Assembly (NCBI GenBank): GCA_022605405.1
Contig: JABYQQ010000005.1
Coordinates: 2,356,001-2,420,000, forward strand
From: Earliella scabrosa
Taxonomy: Eukaryota > Basidiomycota > Agaricomycetes > Polyporales > Polyporaceae
Direction of reading: 5' to 3'
Length of the DNA stretch: 64,000 nt
The position numbers were made by a program, and so were the translations under genes. This document shows, in pieces, positions 34,455 through 46,793 of this stretch (within the stretch, counting starts at the first letter, position 1; every line of letters begins with the position of its first letter). Under the pieces are notes generated by a model. That model did not search any database and was not told where the DNA came from. It saw nothing but the letters and a program-made list of their open reading frames with translations.

Positions 34455-35877
34455 CAGCGCGCCCCCGGGACCGTATAGGTCGGAGTGGCGGAAAGGGCAA
34501 GAGTGGTTCGTGTGAGAGGGCGAAAAGGGTCCGAGGAGCTGCGCGTCGTTACTTTGTGTTTGAATGTCTGGGTGTCTTGTCTTCTTCCCTGCAGCAGGCG
34601 TTTGACGATGACCAGCGCGCGATCTTCTCTGTCGTGCAGGGACGTCGGGCGCGCGACCCACACACTGGACCTGGTAAGATTCGGGTGCCCGAACACAGTG
34701 TGAACGCGTAAGCTCTCATCAATCCTATGGTTCTCCGGAAGCGGTGGGCCTGCCGGGAAGAACAACAAGGTTTTGAGGACGAGCGCGTAGTCTCCGCGCG
34801 AGAGAGACAAAGCTATCTTTGCAGCCAGCCCGCCGGGGTGCCTGCCAAACGATGCACGCAGGATACACGCGGTGCGGGGCGACGGTCTGCAAAACACGGA
34901 GCGGACGCGACGAAATGCACTGCGCGACGGAGCGCACTGGCCAAAGGCCCAAAGGTGCACCCGAGGAGGACAAACGGTGGCCCTGCCAGGGAGCCACCTG
35001 GCCGCGTGGGGGGTGGGCGGGCGCAGTGCGGGAGGAATCAGAGGGAGGTTCGTTCGGACTTGGGTCTGACTCGGGCTATCGGTGGCAGTCAGATAATGCG
35101 GCGGTGCAGTATAGCGCACCAGGTGTGGCAGGGATGGCGCAGGGGCAGGCGGTGTGGCCTACGGATGGGCGGGATAGCCGCCGAGCGGTGAAGCCTCCGG
35201 GGCGGGCCGCGGGTGGAGCGTGGCGAGAAAATGGTGGTGCGAGAAGGGACAGGGCAGGATTGGGGACGCCTGCACGCAAACGCGTGTCGGCGGGAGAAGG
35301 CGGTAGAGTGGTTACGATGGATTCGAAAGGTTCGAAGGGGACGTTGTGTGAGAGCGGGGACGGGGAGACGGGTCGGAATGCACGGAACGAGCTTAGCTGC
35401 TGGGATGGATTCATTGGAGGTGGCGCGTCGGAATTGGCGCGAGTGTGGCCAGGAGACGCGTGTGGCGGCGTACGCAGCAGCTCGGGATGGACTGAGACGG
35501 CTGGGAGAGAGATGAGGACATACGTGGTGGCCGACAAGTCAGCGCGGAGGGAGGAGAGCGAGGTCCGAGTCCGCTATCCTGTGTGCGGTGCATATGCATC
35601 TGGCTGGAAGAGGCAACTTGTGCGCGCATGAGCGTCGCTGGCCGTGCTTGCGGGCAGATTCAGGCCGAAGGAGACTGGGCAGAGAGCTGGACGAGGACGA
35701 GCAGTGCGCGCTGCCGCGTCGGCCTGCCCGAGTCTCGGGGGCGTCTCGGGCACACTCGACGGAACGCGGAGCAGACGCTCGAGATCCCAGATCGGCGATC
35801 GAAGAGCCATTCCGTCATTCGCCCTTCACATGCCCTTCACGCGAGATATGGTGGATTGGCACTCCTTGCGCCCCGCC

Positions 35878-35885
35878 TATATAAG
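35878..35885 (+). promoter_or_regulatory. TATA box
   Basis: TATATAAG lies 61 bp before the ATG at 35939. It is the clearest TATA element in the window and suggests a strongly or inducibly expressed gene. Confidence 0.7.
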
Positions 35886-35938
35886 CTTCCTCTTTTTCGC
35901 GGCCATGGTCCATCCAACTCATCCCCCCGCAAGCAGCC

Positions 35939-36691
35939 ATGCCTACCTACTACGTCTCCCCCAACTACTCTCACCACCGCCAGAGGGCCTACTCCCACTC
36001 CTACCAGCCCTCCACCAGCCCTCAGGTCGTCTACACCCACTCCCATTCCTCCCACCACAGCTCGCCTGGACGCGGACACCACCGCTCCGGCACCTACTCT
36101 CAACCCGGCGCATACTACACCACCGCGCCCCAGTACGTCACCCCGAACTACCAGTACGAGCCCAGCCGCCATCACACCCACGGACACCATCGTACTGGCT
36201 CCGGTGGCACGACGTACTACGCTGCTACCGCTCCGACCACCCAGTACGTGTCGACCTCCCGGCACAGTCCCACCCATCACCATACGACGACGACGACGCG
36301 TCGCTCGACCTCGGTGCACAACACCCATCGCTCGCGCTCGCAATCCGTCCCCCGCACCTCCGTCCGGGCGGTAGACTACGCGTACCCCTCAGGCAATCGC
36401 CTTCGTCGCGTAAGTTCATTTCATTATGCATATAACGCGCGAGCACCTTGGGCTCACGCGTCTTCCTTTCAGAGCGAGTCTAGGCCTCGCCCCGAGACAT
36501 CGACCCGCAACGTCTCGAGCCAGCGTCGGAGCAGCCATTCGTCCAGCGAGCCCTTGGGCGACCGCATCCGCCGGATGTTCGGCTTTGGAGGCAACTCCTC
36601 CTCGTCGCACCGCGACCACCGCGTCGACTACATGGACCCGCGCAGCGGACGCACCGTCGACTGGCGCGGCCGCCCCATCTACCGCGTCTAA
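35939..36691 (+). CDS. His/Tyr/Ser-rich small basidiomycete protein of unknown function
   Basis: Two exons (35939..36409 and 36473..36691) with a 63-nt intron (GTAAGT...TTTCAG) encode 229 aa. The N-terminal two thirds are very rich in His, Tyr, Ser and Thr with repeated THSHSSHHS, YYTTAPQYV and HHHTTTTTRR patches. The C-terminal exon has an ordered-looking conserved end: SSEPLGDRIRRMFGFGG, then VDYMDPRSGRTVDWRGRPIY. There is no signal peptide or membrane segment. A strong TATA box and CT-rich leader precede it, and codons are heavily C-ending, both signs of high expression. Function is not known. The C-terminal motif is the part to search with. Confidence 0.7.
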   Translation: MPTYYVSPNYSHHRQRAYSHSYQPSTSPQVVYTHSHSSHHSSPGRGHHRSGTYSQPGAYYTTAPQYVTPNYQYEPSRHHTHGHHRTGSGGTTYYAATAPTTQYVSTSRHSPTHHHTTTTTRRSTSVHNTHRSRSQSVPRTSVRAVDYAYPSGNRLRRVSSFHYAYNARAPWAHASSFQSESRPRPETSTRNVSSQRRSSHSSSEPLGDRIRRMFGFGGNSSSSHRDHRVDYMDPRSGRTVDWRGRPIYRV

Positions 36692-37809
36692 TCGCCATCG
36701 TTCCCGCGACGCTCACATTCGATTCTGCTCGCGCCAGGCGCGCGACTAAGTTATGGGTCGCGCGACATTCCGTGACCCATAGTATGGGCACGGCTGCGCC
36801 GCGTTCGAACTCTATCTCTCTTCTCCTGCCCTATTTACGATTCCTTTATGTTCTTGTCTTCACACCTGGATTTGAGCCCCGCGCGCCCAGGCTCGGCCCT
36901 TTATGGCAGCGCTTGATTGCCACGCGAGCTCTCCGCGCGGCCCTCACTTCCCTCCATCGTGCATCCGGATCCTCCCTCGCTCAATCTCCCTGTCGCTAGG
37001 CCGTCGTGTTAGTGTGCACCCTGATGCTTACTGTATGCTCGTCCAGTGTGCCTGTGTCTGTACCATTAGCGATGCTCACGATTACGACCGCTCTCACGCT
37101 CTCCTGCTTTGTCTTTGCTACTGGTATGCCCTAGTCTACAGATTAGTCGTTACGTCGTCACGGTGCTACGAACTTAATGGATACTTACGAATCATTCTAT
37201 CTTCATCCACGCGTGTCCATGTGCGATCCGATCTTGTGAGCATCGACGTTCTAGTGCCCGGTGTGACGGGGTGCAACAAAACAACCCAGATTTGGCCAGG
37301 ACACGACATGCGCGTGCATGTGTGACAGACCTGGAACAACGCACGCAGGCTTCCGATGTGATGAGTGAGAGAGTACTACGAATTGCAGGAGCAACTGCAG
37401 GAACCTTCTTCGCGTTCCGGGTTCTGCGCGAACTGCGATGACCACTCGCTAGCACTAAGGAGAACAACATTCGGTTCGAGCCGACCATCTGTGTTGATTC
37501 TATCGTACTACGAACTGTGAGCTTGGCGTTGATGATCTGTGTTGCCTTCAGCGGCAAACGTTCAGAAGCTTCTCATTACACCCTACGGTTGTTTCGGAAT
37601 CGATACAACAGTCACAGTAGTAGATCTGGTCAAAACGCTAGTAGAACATCAAGACAGATAGAGTCGATCGCGGCGAGGCGATAGCGAAGCTGCCAACCAC
37701 AACTCCAGGTCGCGGGGCACGAAGCGTTGCAGGTAGGATGATGCAGTGGAAGGACGGAACAAGATGTGGAGTCATGGATGGGTATAGTCAAGTCGCGAAG
37801 CACGATGAG
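36692..37809. other. convergent intergenic region
   Basis: A perfect 8-bp stem (TATGGGTC 36752-36759 with GACCCATA 36774-36781) about 60 bp after the stop could mark a 3'-UTR structure. The rest shows no gene. Confidence 0.4.
36752..36781. repeat. 8-bp stem-loop in probable 3' UTR
   Basis: Inverted repeat with a 14-nt loop, downstream of the His/Tyr-rich gene. Role unknown. Confidence 0.4.
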
Positions 37810-40800
37810 TCAAGTATTGTCCGAACGCATTCGCCATGCGTCGAGCCAGGAGTCAATCTCTTCCCCGGTCTCTTCCAACATCGCTACGACCTGGCGTCGT
37901 ATTGCGACCTGTTGCGGGTCGTTGGAAGGCCCCTCCCACAGAACGGCGATGTTCTTCTCGACCTGTCAGGAACGGTCAGTGAGCGCAACCCATGGTTGGT
38001 GCAACGACGGTACTCACTGTCAAGGACAGCTCCGCAAGGGCATCATTCAGTTTCGTTTCTATGCTCGTCGCTGCTTCGCTCAAGCCAGTGGTGACCACAG
38101 CGGCGGCATCGTTGAACGCATCTTCCTTGTTCTCATCCACAAACTCATGCATGACATCCTGCACCAGAACGAAATGAGACATGCGCATGATGGGGAATCA
38201 GAGTTTCACACTCACCTTCTGCCGCCGTACGCTCCCGGGACCCCGCTCCTTCATGGCTAGTTTGTAGCCATCGACCAGGTGCTCTTGCACATGCGGTGCA
38301 AGTCGCCTGGTTATAGTTTTTTGGTGCTCTTGTAGAGCATGGTCCACAACCTCGATCATCTTCTCCAATACCGAACGAGCTTCGGCCATGCAAGCTCTTC
38401 CCTGCTCTTCCGCCCGCACTCTGAGATAGGGAGGGACCGATTGGACAACGTCCGACACGAGAGCCAAGACAGTCTCCACCGCATCCGTCTCGAAAGACGA
38501 GAAGAAGTCTCGTTCGAAAAGCTGCCTCCAGCTTCCCGCGATGTGTTGTGCGAACGGCTGGATCAGTTCTCCATTGAGGTCTCGGCGCCAGCAGCCATCC
38601 CGACGGAGCGCTACAGTTGCAGGATCAATGATGGTTGGAGCTGTGCGGAGGCTCAGCACTGAGTACTTACTCGCTCGATATGTCTGCCATGGCATGCTGT
38701 TGCCGAAGTTGTCTGTGATCGTAACGGCCGTCTGCGTCGCCTGCTCGAACCGGAGATTACTGCGAATACCATGAAGTAGGAGCTCGAAAGTGGAACCGAC
38801 CTTCACGATGCCTTCGTCGCACTTGTCTCCTAGATACTCTTCGAAGACGTCTTGCAGGTCGCATACACAGGTTGTTACAACCCGTTGGAACTTCTGTCGG
38901 AGGCTGTAAGCGTCATCACAAAGTTACGCCCGGGTGAGCACCACCTTCACGAGGTGCCAAGAGACACCAGCGTCCCGACGGCGAGCTTCGAGCTCTCGAA
39001 CAGGCCGGTTTGCGAAGTCTGCCATTGGGAAGCTACCACCCATCGTGGAATCCCATCTCAGCTTCATGTTCTGGCGGTCGGAATCCGAGACACCCGGGGT
39101 GCCTTCCACGAAAGACTTGAGAGATTGCCCAAACGCGCGGAGATGAACAAGTAGCTTATGCGTTGCCTCTTCACGCCGTGGCAAGATCAGCTGCTCACAC
39201 CACTCGCGGAGGGCAGGTATGCCCGTCTCCTCAATCCTCTCAAAGCATGTGGAATCGTCGTCGCCTTAATAAGGACGCATTTCAAGTTCAGCATGCTAAG
39301 GTTGGAGGGGCACACTAGGAATCACCTACCCTCTAGAGCGCGGTGTTCACGGGCAGACACTGTGAACACTGGGATGTCTATACGAGCGCCATTAGTTGCT
39401 GTGTAGGTCAGACTGACAGTACGTATCCAAACCTGCAGTAATCATGATACCTGAGGAGGCGCATGAATATGGGCAAGCCGCGGAATAGAACAACTCGCGC
39501 ACCGTGGTTCTGCTGCAAACCCGTTCTAAAGTCAGCCTGGATGCGACGTTTTGAGTACTGGAGTCCAAAACTGCATCAGTCATACCATGACACAGGGCAG
39601 ATTAGGACGAGTGTGTACCTGCGAGCGTTTCAAAGCGCAGAAGGCGTTAATCCTCTTGCGGGTCGACTTCCAATCGCACTCGGCTTCTCGAGCACGTGCT
39701 GCAGCCTCCTGGACGTCCGTGTTCAGCTTGCGGATGGTCTCCTCATGGTCCTTGATCTTGGCCATGCAATCCACTACGCCGGCTTGCGAACCTTGTACGT
39801 CCGGGTTCTGATTTCCTGGACACGTGTTTGTATCTTCCAATGATTGGGGCATCCCATTCGCTGGCAGGAAGGTAAGACGTGGTCGCTTGTGGGAGAGATG
39901 GACGACACTAGCGTTGGACTCGGACTGGTCCGGGAGCGTGCGCTTGAGGAGTCGAATCGTCCCATCGCCCCCACGAGAATTTTCCAAGAGAGCGAGCTTC
40001 TTGCGAGCAGCGGAAAGCGTGTTCTCCATGTCTACGTAGTTCAGATGCTTCAGGTTGGGAGCTCAGAATTACGCATTCCTCACCGCCGCGTGCAGTCTCT
40101 GCGCTTCGCTGCAGACCTCTCCATTTGCGCTGTTCATCTTTGAAGTGTTGCATCTCAGTCCGCAATGCTTGGTATTCGGGATCGCGTTGAAGACCAAGTT
40201 CGCGAATGATCTCATCAGATGAGACATCGTCGCACTTAGTCGCTGTATGTTCGTCGTCAGCATTCGCTCAATTCCGCGCGGCAAAGTAGGCATACTCACC
40301 AATGAACGTGCATGATCGAGGATTCAAGCTATACTGGACTGAGCACGACGCATCTCATCATGGTGGCAGACGTACGATCGATCTGACGGATCGCAATGGC
40401 CATTGAGAATTACAGCACGGCGAAGAGGAGGAGAGACTTACCCAAGCTCAGCTGCGTGGAGAACACCTTTCCAAACATGTCTGAGGATCAGCGTTAGCAG
40501 GAAGATGGTCAAGAGACAACGATGTCTCTACAACGCACTATACGCCACTTGGTCACTCACTGCTCGCGTGATAGGAGCTGTAATCCAAAAGTGGTCGGCC
40601 TTCCTGATGTAATCGCTCGATAGGTTGTGTCTTGCAGCATTGATATCGCCAACACCTGGCAGGTCCACCAATACTGTGCCAGATGCGAGACAAGCAGACG
40701 GGCACTTGATTCGTATCTGTTGAATCAAAGCCCAAAGCCCCAATGAGTTATGGTCTGCATGCTCGTGTGCCCCAACGTATTGAGCCAGGAGCGGAGCGAA

Positions 40801-41837
40801 ATCCTCCAAGGACTCGGCTTCTATATGACTCGTAGTGCCGAGCATTCCCATTGCTTGTGAAACGTGTCGTTAGCTATGCAGGAAGCCGAATAATGCGGGA
40901 CCCACCTGGCGATTTCTGGATCACAGTTGCCACATCCATCGCGGACAGTGTCTCCCGGCTGATCCCAGGGCAGACAGCTTGGACCTGCAGAGAGGTTTGA
41001 CCCACTTTAACTACACAATCGACGTGAAAAAGACAGTATGGCCTCACCTTTGCAAATGCGATGGACGTGGACACCCCTTCATTTGTCTCAGAGTCGCCTT
41101 CGTCATGCAAGTCTTCGAGTAGATCGGAAATCTCTCTCTTGAATTCGTGGCGACCTATGAATTTGATTTCGGCTTCGAACAAGCCTCTTTCGCTGTATGA
41201 TATCTCAGTGACGACGGAGGTGCATGCTACAGCGTCGTTGTTGAGAGCCAGTACTTTCCCAAAAGTCAAACTTACCGGCAATGCCGCTCGTCGGGATCAC
41301 GTCGTCTTGGGCAATAGATGTATAGTCAGTTGATGCTGCATTGCCAGGCAAGCTCACCACACACCTCCAAACCCAAGCATGGCGTTTATCATACTTGATT
41401 TTCCAGCACCAGTTGCTGAATGTGCGACCTGCTTAGCGTCTCAAACACCAATATGCCAATCCTTCACGCCCACCTCCTAGGACCGCGATGACGTGCTTAG
41501 GCGTATAAGCCGTCTTGATACTGCCAAATAGTTCAGTGAGTGAGGCAGCTCAGGACTCAGTGGGGTAGAAGAATCTCATACCTTGTGAAGTCCACCAAGA
41601 ACCGGTCTTGTAGCCGTTGGCTACCAAGCACCCTAGTCTTCATAGCGGCCTCTATAGACGCCATACGAACTTTCGTGCGGGTTTGAATTTCCTCAACCCC
41701 GTAGCCTTGAATTGTGAGTTAAAGTTCGGGAGGAAATCAGCTGGAAGATGCGCCCAACTTGTCCTCAGCCGCGCCATGTTCGTACCATTGCCATGATCAA
41801 GCCCCGCCGCCGCCGACATGCTAGAATAGTCAAGCAC
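37810..41837 (-). CDS. SLIP-GC-like dynamin-superfamily GTPase, copy A
   Basis: Many exons. The N-terminus (MSAAAGLDHGNG, spliced over about 80 nt to YGVEEIQTRTKVRMASIEAA) leads to PKHVIAVLGG and the P-loop ATGAGKSSMINAML (about 41430-41400). Then come a G2-like VIPTSGIAACTSVVTEISYS, the G3 LVDLPGVGDIN (40665-40639) followed by DHFWITAPITRAVSDQVA, and the G4 ATKCDDVS (about 40240). This order and the WALIQQIRIKCP block before G3 match vertebrate SLIP-GC/NUGGC, a nuclear GTPase linked to genome stability in B cells. A coiled-coil linker with HKRPRLTF ends in INAFCALKRSQ. The C-terminal helical region includes PALREWCEQLILP, RRDLNGELIQPFAQHIAGSW and KERGPGSVRRQK and stops at 37810. The start at 41819 or 41837 is in the same frame. 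No break is seen. Closest in the array to copy C. Confidence 0.82.
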
Positions 41838-42384
41838 ACCTCCTTCAACTTGAACTTGCGGTAGCTCAATCGATTTGCGTCAGGTCCTTTGTGTGAAGCG
41901 GAGAGAGATCGAGGTCCGAGAAACACGCGCCCCGTCGAGGCCCTGTTAACGTCGCTCCTACGCGTTACGTCACGCGTTTGATCGTAACAGTAACTCTCTT
42001 GCCTCGACGCAGAACGACCGTGACGAACGCAGAACATGGCTCCAACCAGGCTCCAACGACTTACACAAAGAGCGTCGACTCAAGCCGTGAGATATGGTCA
42101 CTTCAATTCAAGTTGTGCCTTTGACCATTGAATCCCGTCCGAGCCTGAGTCAAGCGTACTACGGAGGACGCGTAGCTATGGAGTTTTCTGGTTAGGGGGG
42201 GTTCACACCGGTGTCACTGAGTGCAAAACAGCAGTCCGGATTCGGCCAAACTCGATGACAACATGCAAATTTTTGGCGTACTACAGAATGCGTGAGACTG
42301 CAGCAAGTTATTCCCTCGAGTCTCGCGAGCTGCTACTGCCATGCGATCTGCAATCACGATGTCCCAGTCGACGCTTGCATAGTT
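41838..42384. other. intergenic between copy B stop and copy A start
   Basis: Contains the promoter of copy A with a paired ACGCGT motif (listed separately). No gene seen. Confidence 0.5.
41960..41977. promoter_or_regulatory. paired MCB motif upstream of copy A
   Basis: ACGCGTTACGTCACGCGT contains two MluI cell-cycle boxes (ACGCGT) with a 6-bp spacer, 123-141 bp upstream of the possible start codons. MBF-type factors bind ACGCGT in fungi to drive G1/S genes. Binding here is inferred. Confidence 0.55.
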
Positions 42385-42808
42385 CTATACCGACACGTAC
42401 TCGAGGCTCGGACTCCGAGACTGAGTGACCGGCCCGGGAGCCAGCAACTGCTGGCAGGCAGTGGACTCTAAGTGTGGGTCACTCATTTCTACGTCCACGG
42501 CGCCGGTTTTACTGGCATCCTCGTCCTTGCCCCCGGTGTGCTTGGGTGTCTCTTGCACCACGGAACCGCGTTCCTCCACCTCTGACGTCCAACGGTCAAT
42601 GTCCTGGATGATATCCTCTAGCCGGGCCTTGGCGACCGTGAACGCTGCCTCGTCGTCCACGCGCTGTAGCGGCGGCTCCCAGAGGGCGGACATCTCCACT
42701 TCGATCTGGACGGCACGCGTGAGTGTCAGCGGCGACGGTCGCCATAAGCGTGCACGGGCCTGCCGCCCACAATCAACATGCACAATCGGTACGTACCTTC
42801 TTCGCGAC

Positions 42809-42839
<31 letters not shown>

Positions 42840-45800
42840 ACAGCCTTGACGGCTGCGGTGAGGTTGTCCCCGAGCGCGTACGCGGCTTCCCTGAACATCG
42901 CGTCCTTCTTTACGCGAATAAGGTCATGGACCATACTCTTCGGGCAGCCGACAATTCAGTAAGTAGTATCAGTACGACAGCATGATGACTTAAATCGCTC
43001 AAGTCAGTGCGCACCTTCTGCTGTCGGAAGCTGCCTCGGCCCCTGACTGTGACGGCCTGCTGGTACCCTTCGGTGAGCTCCGTCTCCACAAACACGGCGA
43101 TGGATCGGCTGAGGCGCTGCTGGTGCTCGTCCAGCGTCTCCTGCGCCACTCCCGCCATCGCACCCAGCTCGACGCGAGCCGCACAGAGGGCATCCTCCAC
43201 GAGCGCCGTCGCGCGGGCACGGTGGCGGTCGGGCACCGAGCCAGTTAGTTCGCTTAGCAGATCGGTCGCAATGGCGAGCATCGTCCCGTCGATGGACACG
43301 AGGTGCGCTGAGGTGTATGTCTGCGACCACGAGCCGATGAGCCGTCGTGTGAAGGGCGTGCTGAGATCCGCGTTCAAATCCATGTTCTTGAACGCTCCGT
43401 TGCGCCGGAGAACTGGCATGATGGGTGGTTGGGTGGGCGGGTTGGTCAGGCGCTATTAGTCGCATATGAGGACGGACATCGACGCTTACCCGCACGGTAG
43501 GTGTTCCAGCGCATCCTACCCGCAGCGAATGCGTCAGAGATAGTGAGTGCGCTACTGGCGGCCTAGAGAAGGCGTGTCCGAAAGGTCAGCGACATGGGCG
43601 TGTACGCAGCCACGGGAGATGACGCTCACCAACTTGGCCGCTTCGTGAAACTCCTGTCGCAGAACAAACATCAATCGCATATCGATGTCTAGCATTACAT
43701 TGTCAACCACGCGTTGGGAATCCTGTGAGAGTACGAGGTTGAAGAGCCCTGTCAGCAAGAGATTCTTCCACGCTGATATGAGCAAAGAAATGATAAGAAA
43801 GGACTCACCGAGACCAGTCGAGCGACCAGACTCGTAGGGTGCGAGCCATAGTGCGCGTTCCGAGCCTCTCTGTTGGACTCGAGCCCCCCATTTGCAGCTT
43901 TGAGAGTACGATCTAGCGACAACCACACCTCTCGTAGAGCCTCGATCTCAGGATCATTCACATCGCAGCTTCCCTGTATACAGTTGCACACCGTCTTGAC
44001 AAATGCGCGGAGCCGCGCGAGCTGTTTTCGGGCTGCTTCTTCCCGCACGGGGAAGGTGAGCTCGTGGACTCGCTTTCGAATCGCTGGGATGCCGGTATCA
44101 TCGATATCTGTGAAGCACGCAGGTTTACCGTCGCCGGGTGCCTTACCTAGAGCTGCATGTCAATGCTCGGTTCATGGAATGACCTGACTAAGTCCTTACC
44201 AATGAGGCGCAAGTAATCTCTCGATGAGCAGGAGAACACTGGGAGGGGAACTTTGCAATCCTCTATTGACATCGTGGTGTGAGCATGGAACGTGACCTGT
44301 GAGCATTCGACTCTTACGACAAATATCGTCTTGACAATCTACGGGGACCCGGGTCAGCGCGAATGTGAAAGAGCGCTATAGTTAATCGTAGTACCATCGA
44401 GGTCCTCTAGTCCTATCTTGAAGTCCGCCTGGATTCGCTTCGCGGCCCACTATGTGGCACGTCAGCGTTCGTTGAGAGCCAAGACTACCGTAATCATACC
44501 TCGGATCGCCGAGCAGCGCAGAACTTGGTTCTCAATGCCGTGACTTCTTGCAATCGTTTCTCCGCGATATTCAGACCTTCGAGAGCCAACGAGAGCGTGG
44601 AGCGTTCACTTTTGATTTGGTCTTGTAGCATTTGCAGTTCGTGTTGTATGGAGTTGTCCTCCCTCTTCTTGCTATACGAATATCAGTGTTTTGCTACGAG
44701 AAAGGTCGGATACGTGGATACCATGGTTCATTGTCTACGTCCGAGTCCGACGATGCAGGAGCGGAGGTCTCTCTTGTTCGCTTATGCGATCCGGCCGAAG
44801 CTACTGTAGCTGACCTTGGCTTGGATGCAGTAGATCCTGAAACGAAGGGCCGCGTCGACGTTGCATCTTTCGTCACTTTGGTAGCGCGGTGCTGATTCGA
44901 TACTCGTAATCGGGTCTTCAACTTCCGCAGACGTGATTCGAGTTCTACGAGGGCGAATCAGTACTACCGGCGTGTACGGCGGTAAATGAACATACGGGCC
45001 AATAATGGCTTAAGCTTCTGTTCGATTGTGGCCATCCACCCAGCTCTACTCGCTTCAGCGCCCTTGATCGCGTCTTCGATCTCCCTGAGCTTGATATCAC
45101 CGCCGAGCCGCAGGTTACCGATAATTTCTTGACAGGATATGTCATCGCATTTCGAGGCTGGACAAGGCTGACTAAAAAGTATGACAGTGCACTCCAAACG
45201 AAGACTAACCGATGAATGTGATCGTATCAGGATTATACCTGCACGGGGCGGTGGTCAGTGAACTACGCTGCACGGCATGTCGAGAGTACTGACTTCCCAT
45301 CTAGACAACGAGTGAGTCCGTCACCGCAAGCATGTAAGGGATCGACATACCTAGCTTGAGCTGAATTTTGAATGCTTCGCCTAACATATCTGGCAAAAAT
45401 TATGCGTAAGCAGGTTGCAACACGTAGTTCAGTAACGTACCGACCTCTGGCTACTTTATCACTGACAGCTCGGGCAACAGGCGATACGATGAAGAGACGA
45501 CTCGCCCGGCGTATGTAATCCTTTGCCATCTTGCAGCGCGCTGCGTTCGAATCGGCGGTACCGGGTAGATCTACCAGAACGGCGCCAGTAGCCAATAGTG
45601 GAGAAGGACAACGGATGGTGACCTTCCCAATCAATGGCCAGTGGGCAACTGCTGGTGCATCCCTTGCATCTCTCGAAGTCGATCGGCAAGATGGGTCCTC
45701 TACGTATTGGGATAGCTCTGCTGCCAGGTCTGACGCGCTGTCGACGACCACATTGACCACGCTTCCTAGCAGACGAGTGACGTCTCAAACAAAGCCTAAT

Positions 45801-46793
45801 TAGTAGAATGAAAGAACTGTCAGACGCCCGACTGACCTGGGCTGGATCGCAGCAATTGTTCCGTCGTGATGGCGGCCAGCGCCTTATGGTCCAGCCACGG
45901 GTACACTGCGTGTATCTGGAATGTCGATCAATACCGGACTCAGTCGGAGACATAATAAGGGGTATTGCCTTGCCTTGTCCAATGCGGCGCGCGCTTCGTC
46001 CGAGAGTTCTTCATATTGATCGCTCAACGGGGAACAACCATCCGCTGTGTCCCTCAAGTCGGCAAGGAGTACTCCTAGTTCTTCATCCCATTCAACAAGC
46101 GTGAGATACTCGACATTAGCCTCATAAGTGCTTGCGTCGCTGTGCACAATTTCCGTGATCACACTAGTGCATGCTACAGTTGCACGTCAGCTGAAGAATG
46201 TCTTCATACTTAATGAGGACGAGGATGGACTGACCCGCTATCCCACTCGTTGTGACAATGGTATCTGAACGAGTTTTTTGGTTAGTGGTGAGCAGCCTAT
46301 TCACCATGCATAGTATCGACCACCTTCCAGCAGAGCGTTGATCAACGATGACTTTCCAGCGCCGGTTGCTGTAATAGACACATCAGAGGCCCGAATGGCA
46401 TCATCATATTTCAGCAAATTGTTACCTCCACAAATCGCAATGACGGTTCTTGGAGATGAGATTTCAGTTCGCATACTGAGTATGGGTGGATGAGCTTCAA
46501 GTTGTGCTACACAGGTTTCTCAGCGGTGGGAGGTGTAGATGATGCTCTCACTTTTCGAGATCCTTGAAGAGTGTCTCCTTGCGATAGCTCTCTCCTGGAG
46601 CAAACAGTTCTTTGATGATGTGATTGACAACATCGATTGTCTGCGTAGCCCACTGTAGAGCGGCTGTTGGGTCGGACGGAAGACGTCCCACTACAACATG
46701 CCCAGCGACAAATTGAGGGGAAAGGTTCCGCACCTGTATCAATTAGTGTTGCTTACCGTGATCCCCACAGTTTAGATTCTCAGGCTCATGCAT
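42385..46793 (-). CDS. SLIP-GC-like dynamin-superfamily GTPase, copy B (most diverged)
   Basis: Exon 1 (MHEPENLNCGDH, from 46793) splices over 66 nt to VGRLPSDPTAALQWATQTID. Then come VIAICGG and the P-loop ATGAGKSSLINALLEG (46370-46330), TSGIAACTSVITEIVHSD, VAHWPLIGKVTIRCPSPLLA, G3 LVDLPGTADSN (about 45575-45550) and IVSPVARAVSDKVA. The G4 is ASKCDDIS, so Ser replaces the usual Thr. The linker carries SHKRTRETSAP and ends in TKFCAARRSE, a weak version of the FCxxKRS signature. The C-terminal part keeps NADLSTPFTRRLIGSWSQ and VRGRGSFRQQK, then gains an acidic extra tail (ETPKHTGGKDEDASK ... PSLEYVSV) before the stop at 42385. No stop codon or frameshift was forced, so it reads as functional but the least conserved copy. 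Exon borders in 43500-44500 are uncertain. Confidence 0.75.

Larger units (their letters stand above)
31303..35877. other. 4.6-kb GC-rich region without a convincing gene
   Basis: Long open frames exist on both strands (for example 34076..35119 - and 34819..35631 +), but they overlap each other, are rich in Arg/Ser/Pro as expected of random GC-rich DNA, and match no family. Small features: a perfect 17-bp inverted repeat (31959-31975 and 32086-32102) and a (CGTA)4 run at 34437-34454. It could hold a long promoter, non-coding transcripts or decayed genes. Confidence 0.4.

Noticed and set aside
34076..35119. 347-codon open frame on the minus strand
   Set aside because: Overlaps other long frames on both strands in GC-rich DNA, is Arg/Ser/Pro/Thr-rich without motifs, and has no splice or family support.
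35583..36374. 263-codon frames overlapping the His/Tyr-rich gene
   Set aside because: They are shifted readings of the strongly C-biased codons of the 35939-36691 gene.
42385..46793. Reading copy B as two separate genes (C-terminal part 42385-44300 and N-terminal part 44500-46793)
   Set aside because: Together the pieces contain each module of the family exactly once and in the right order, so one gene is simpler.
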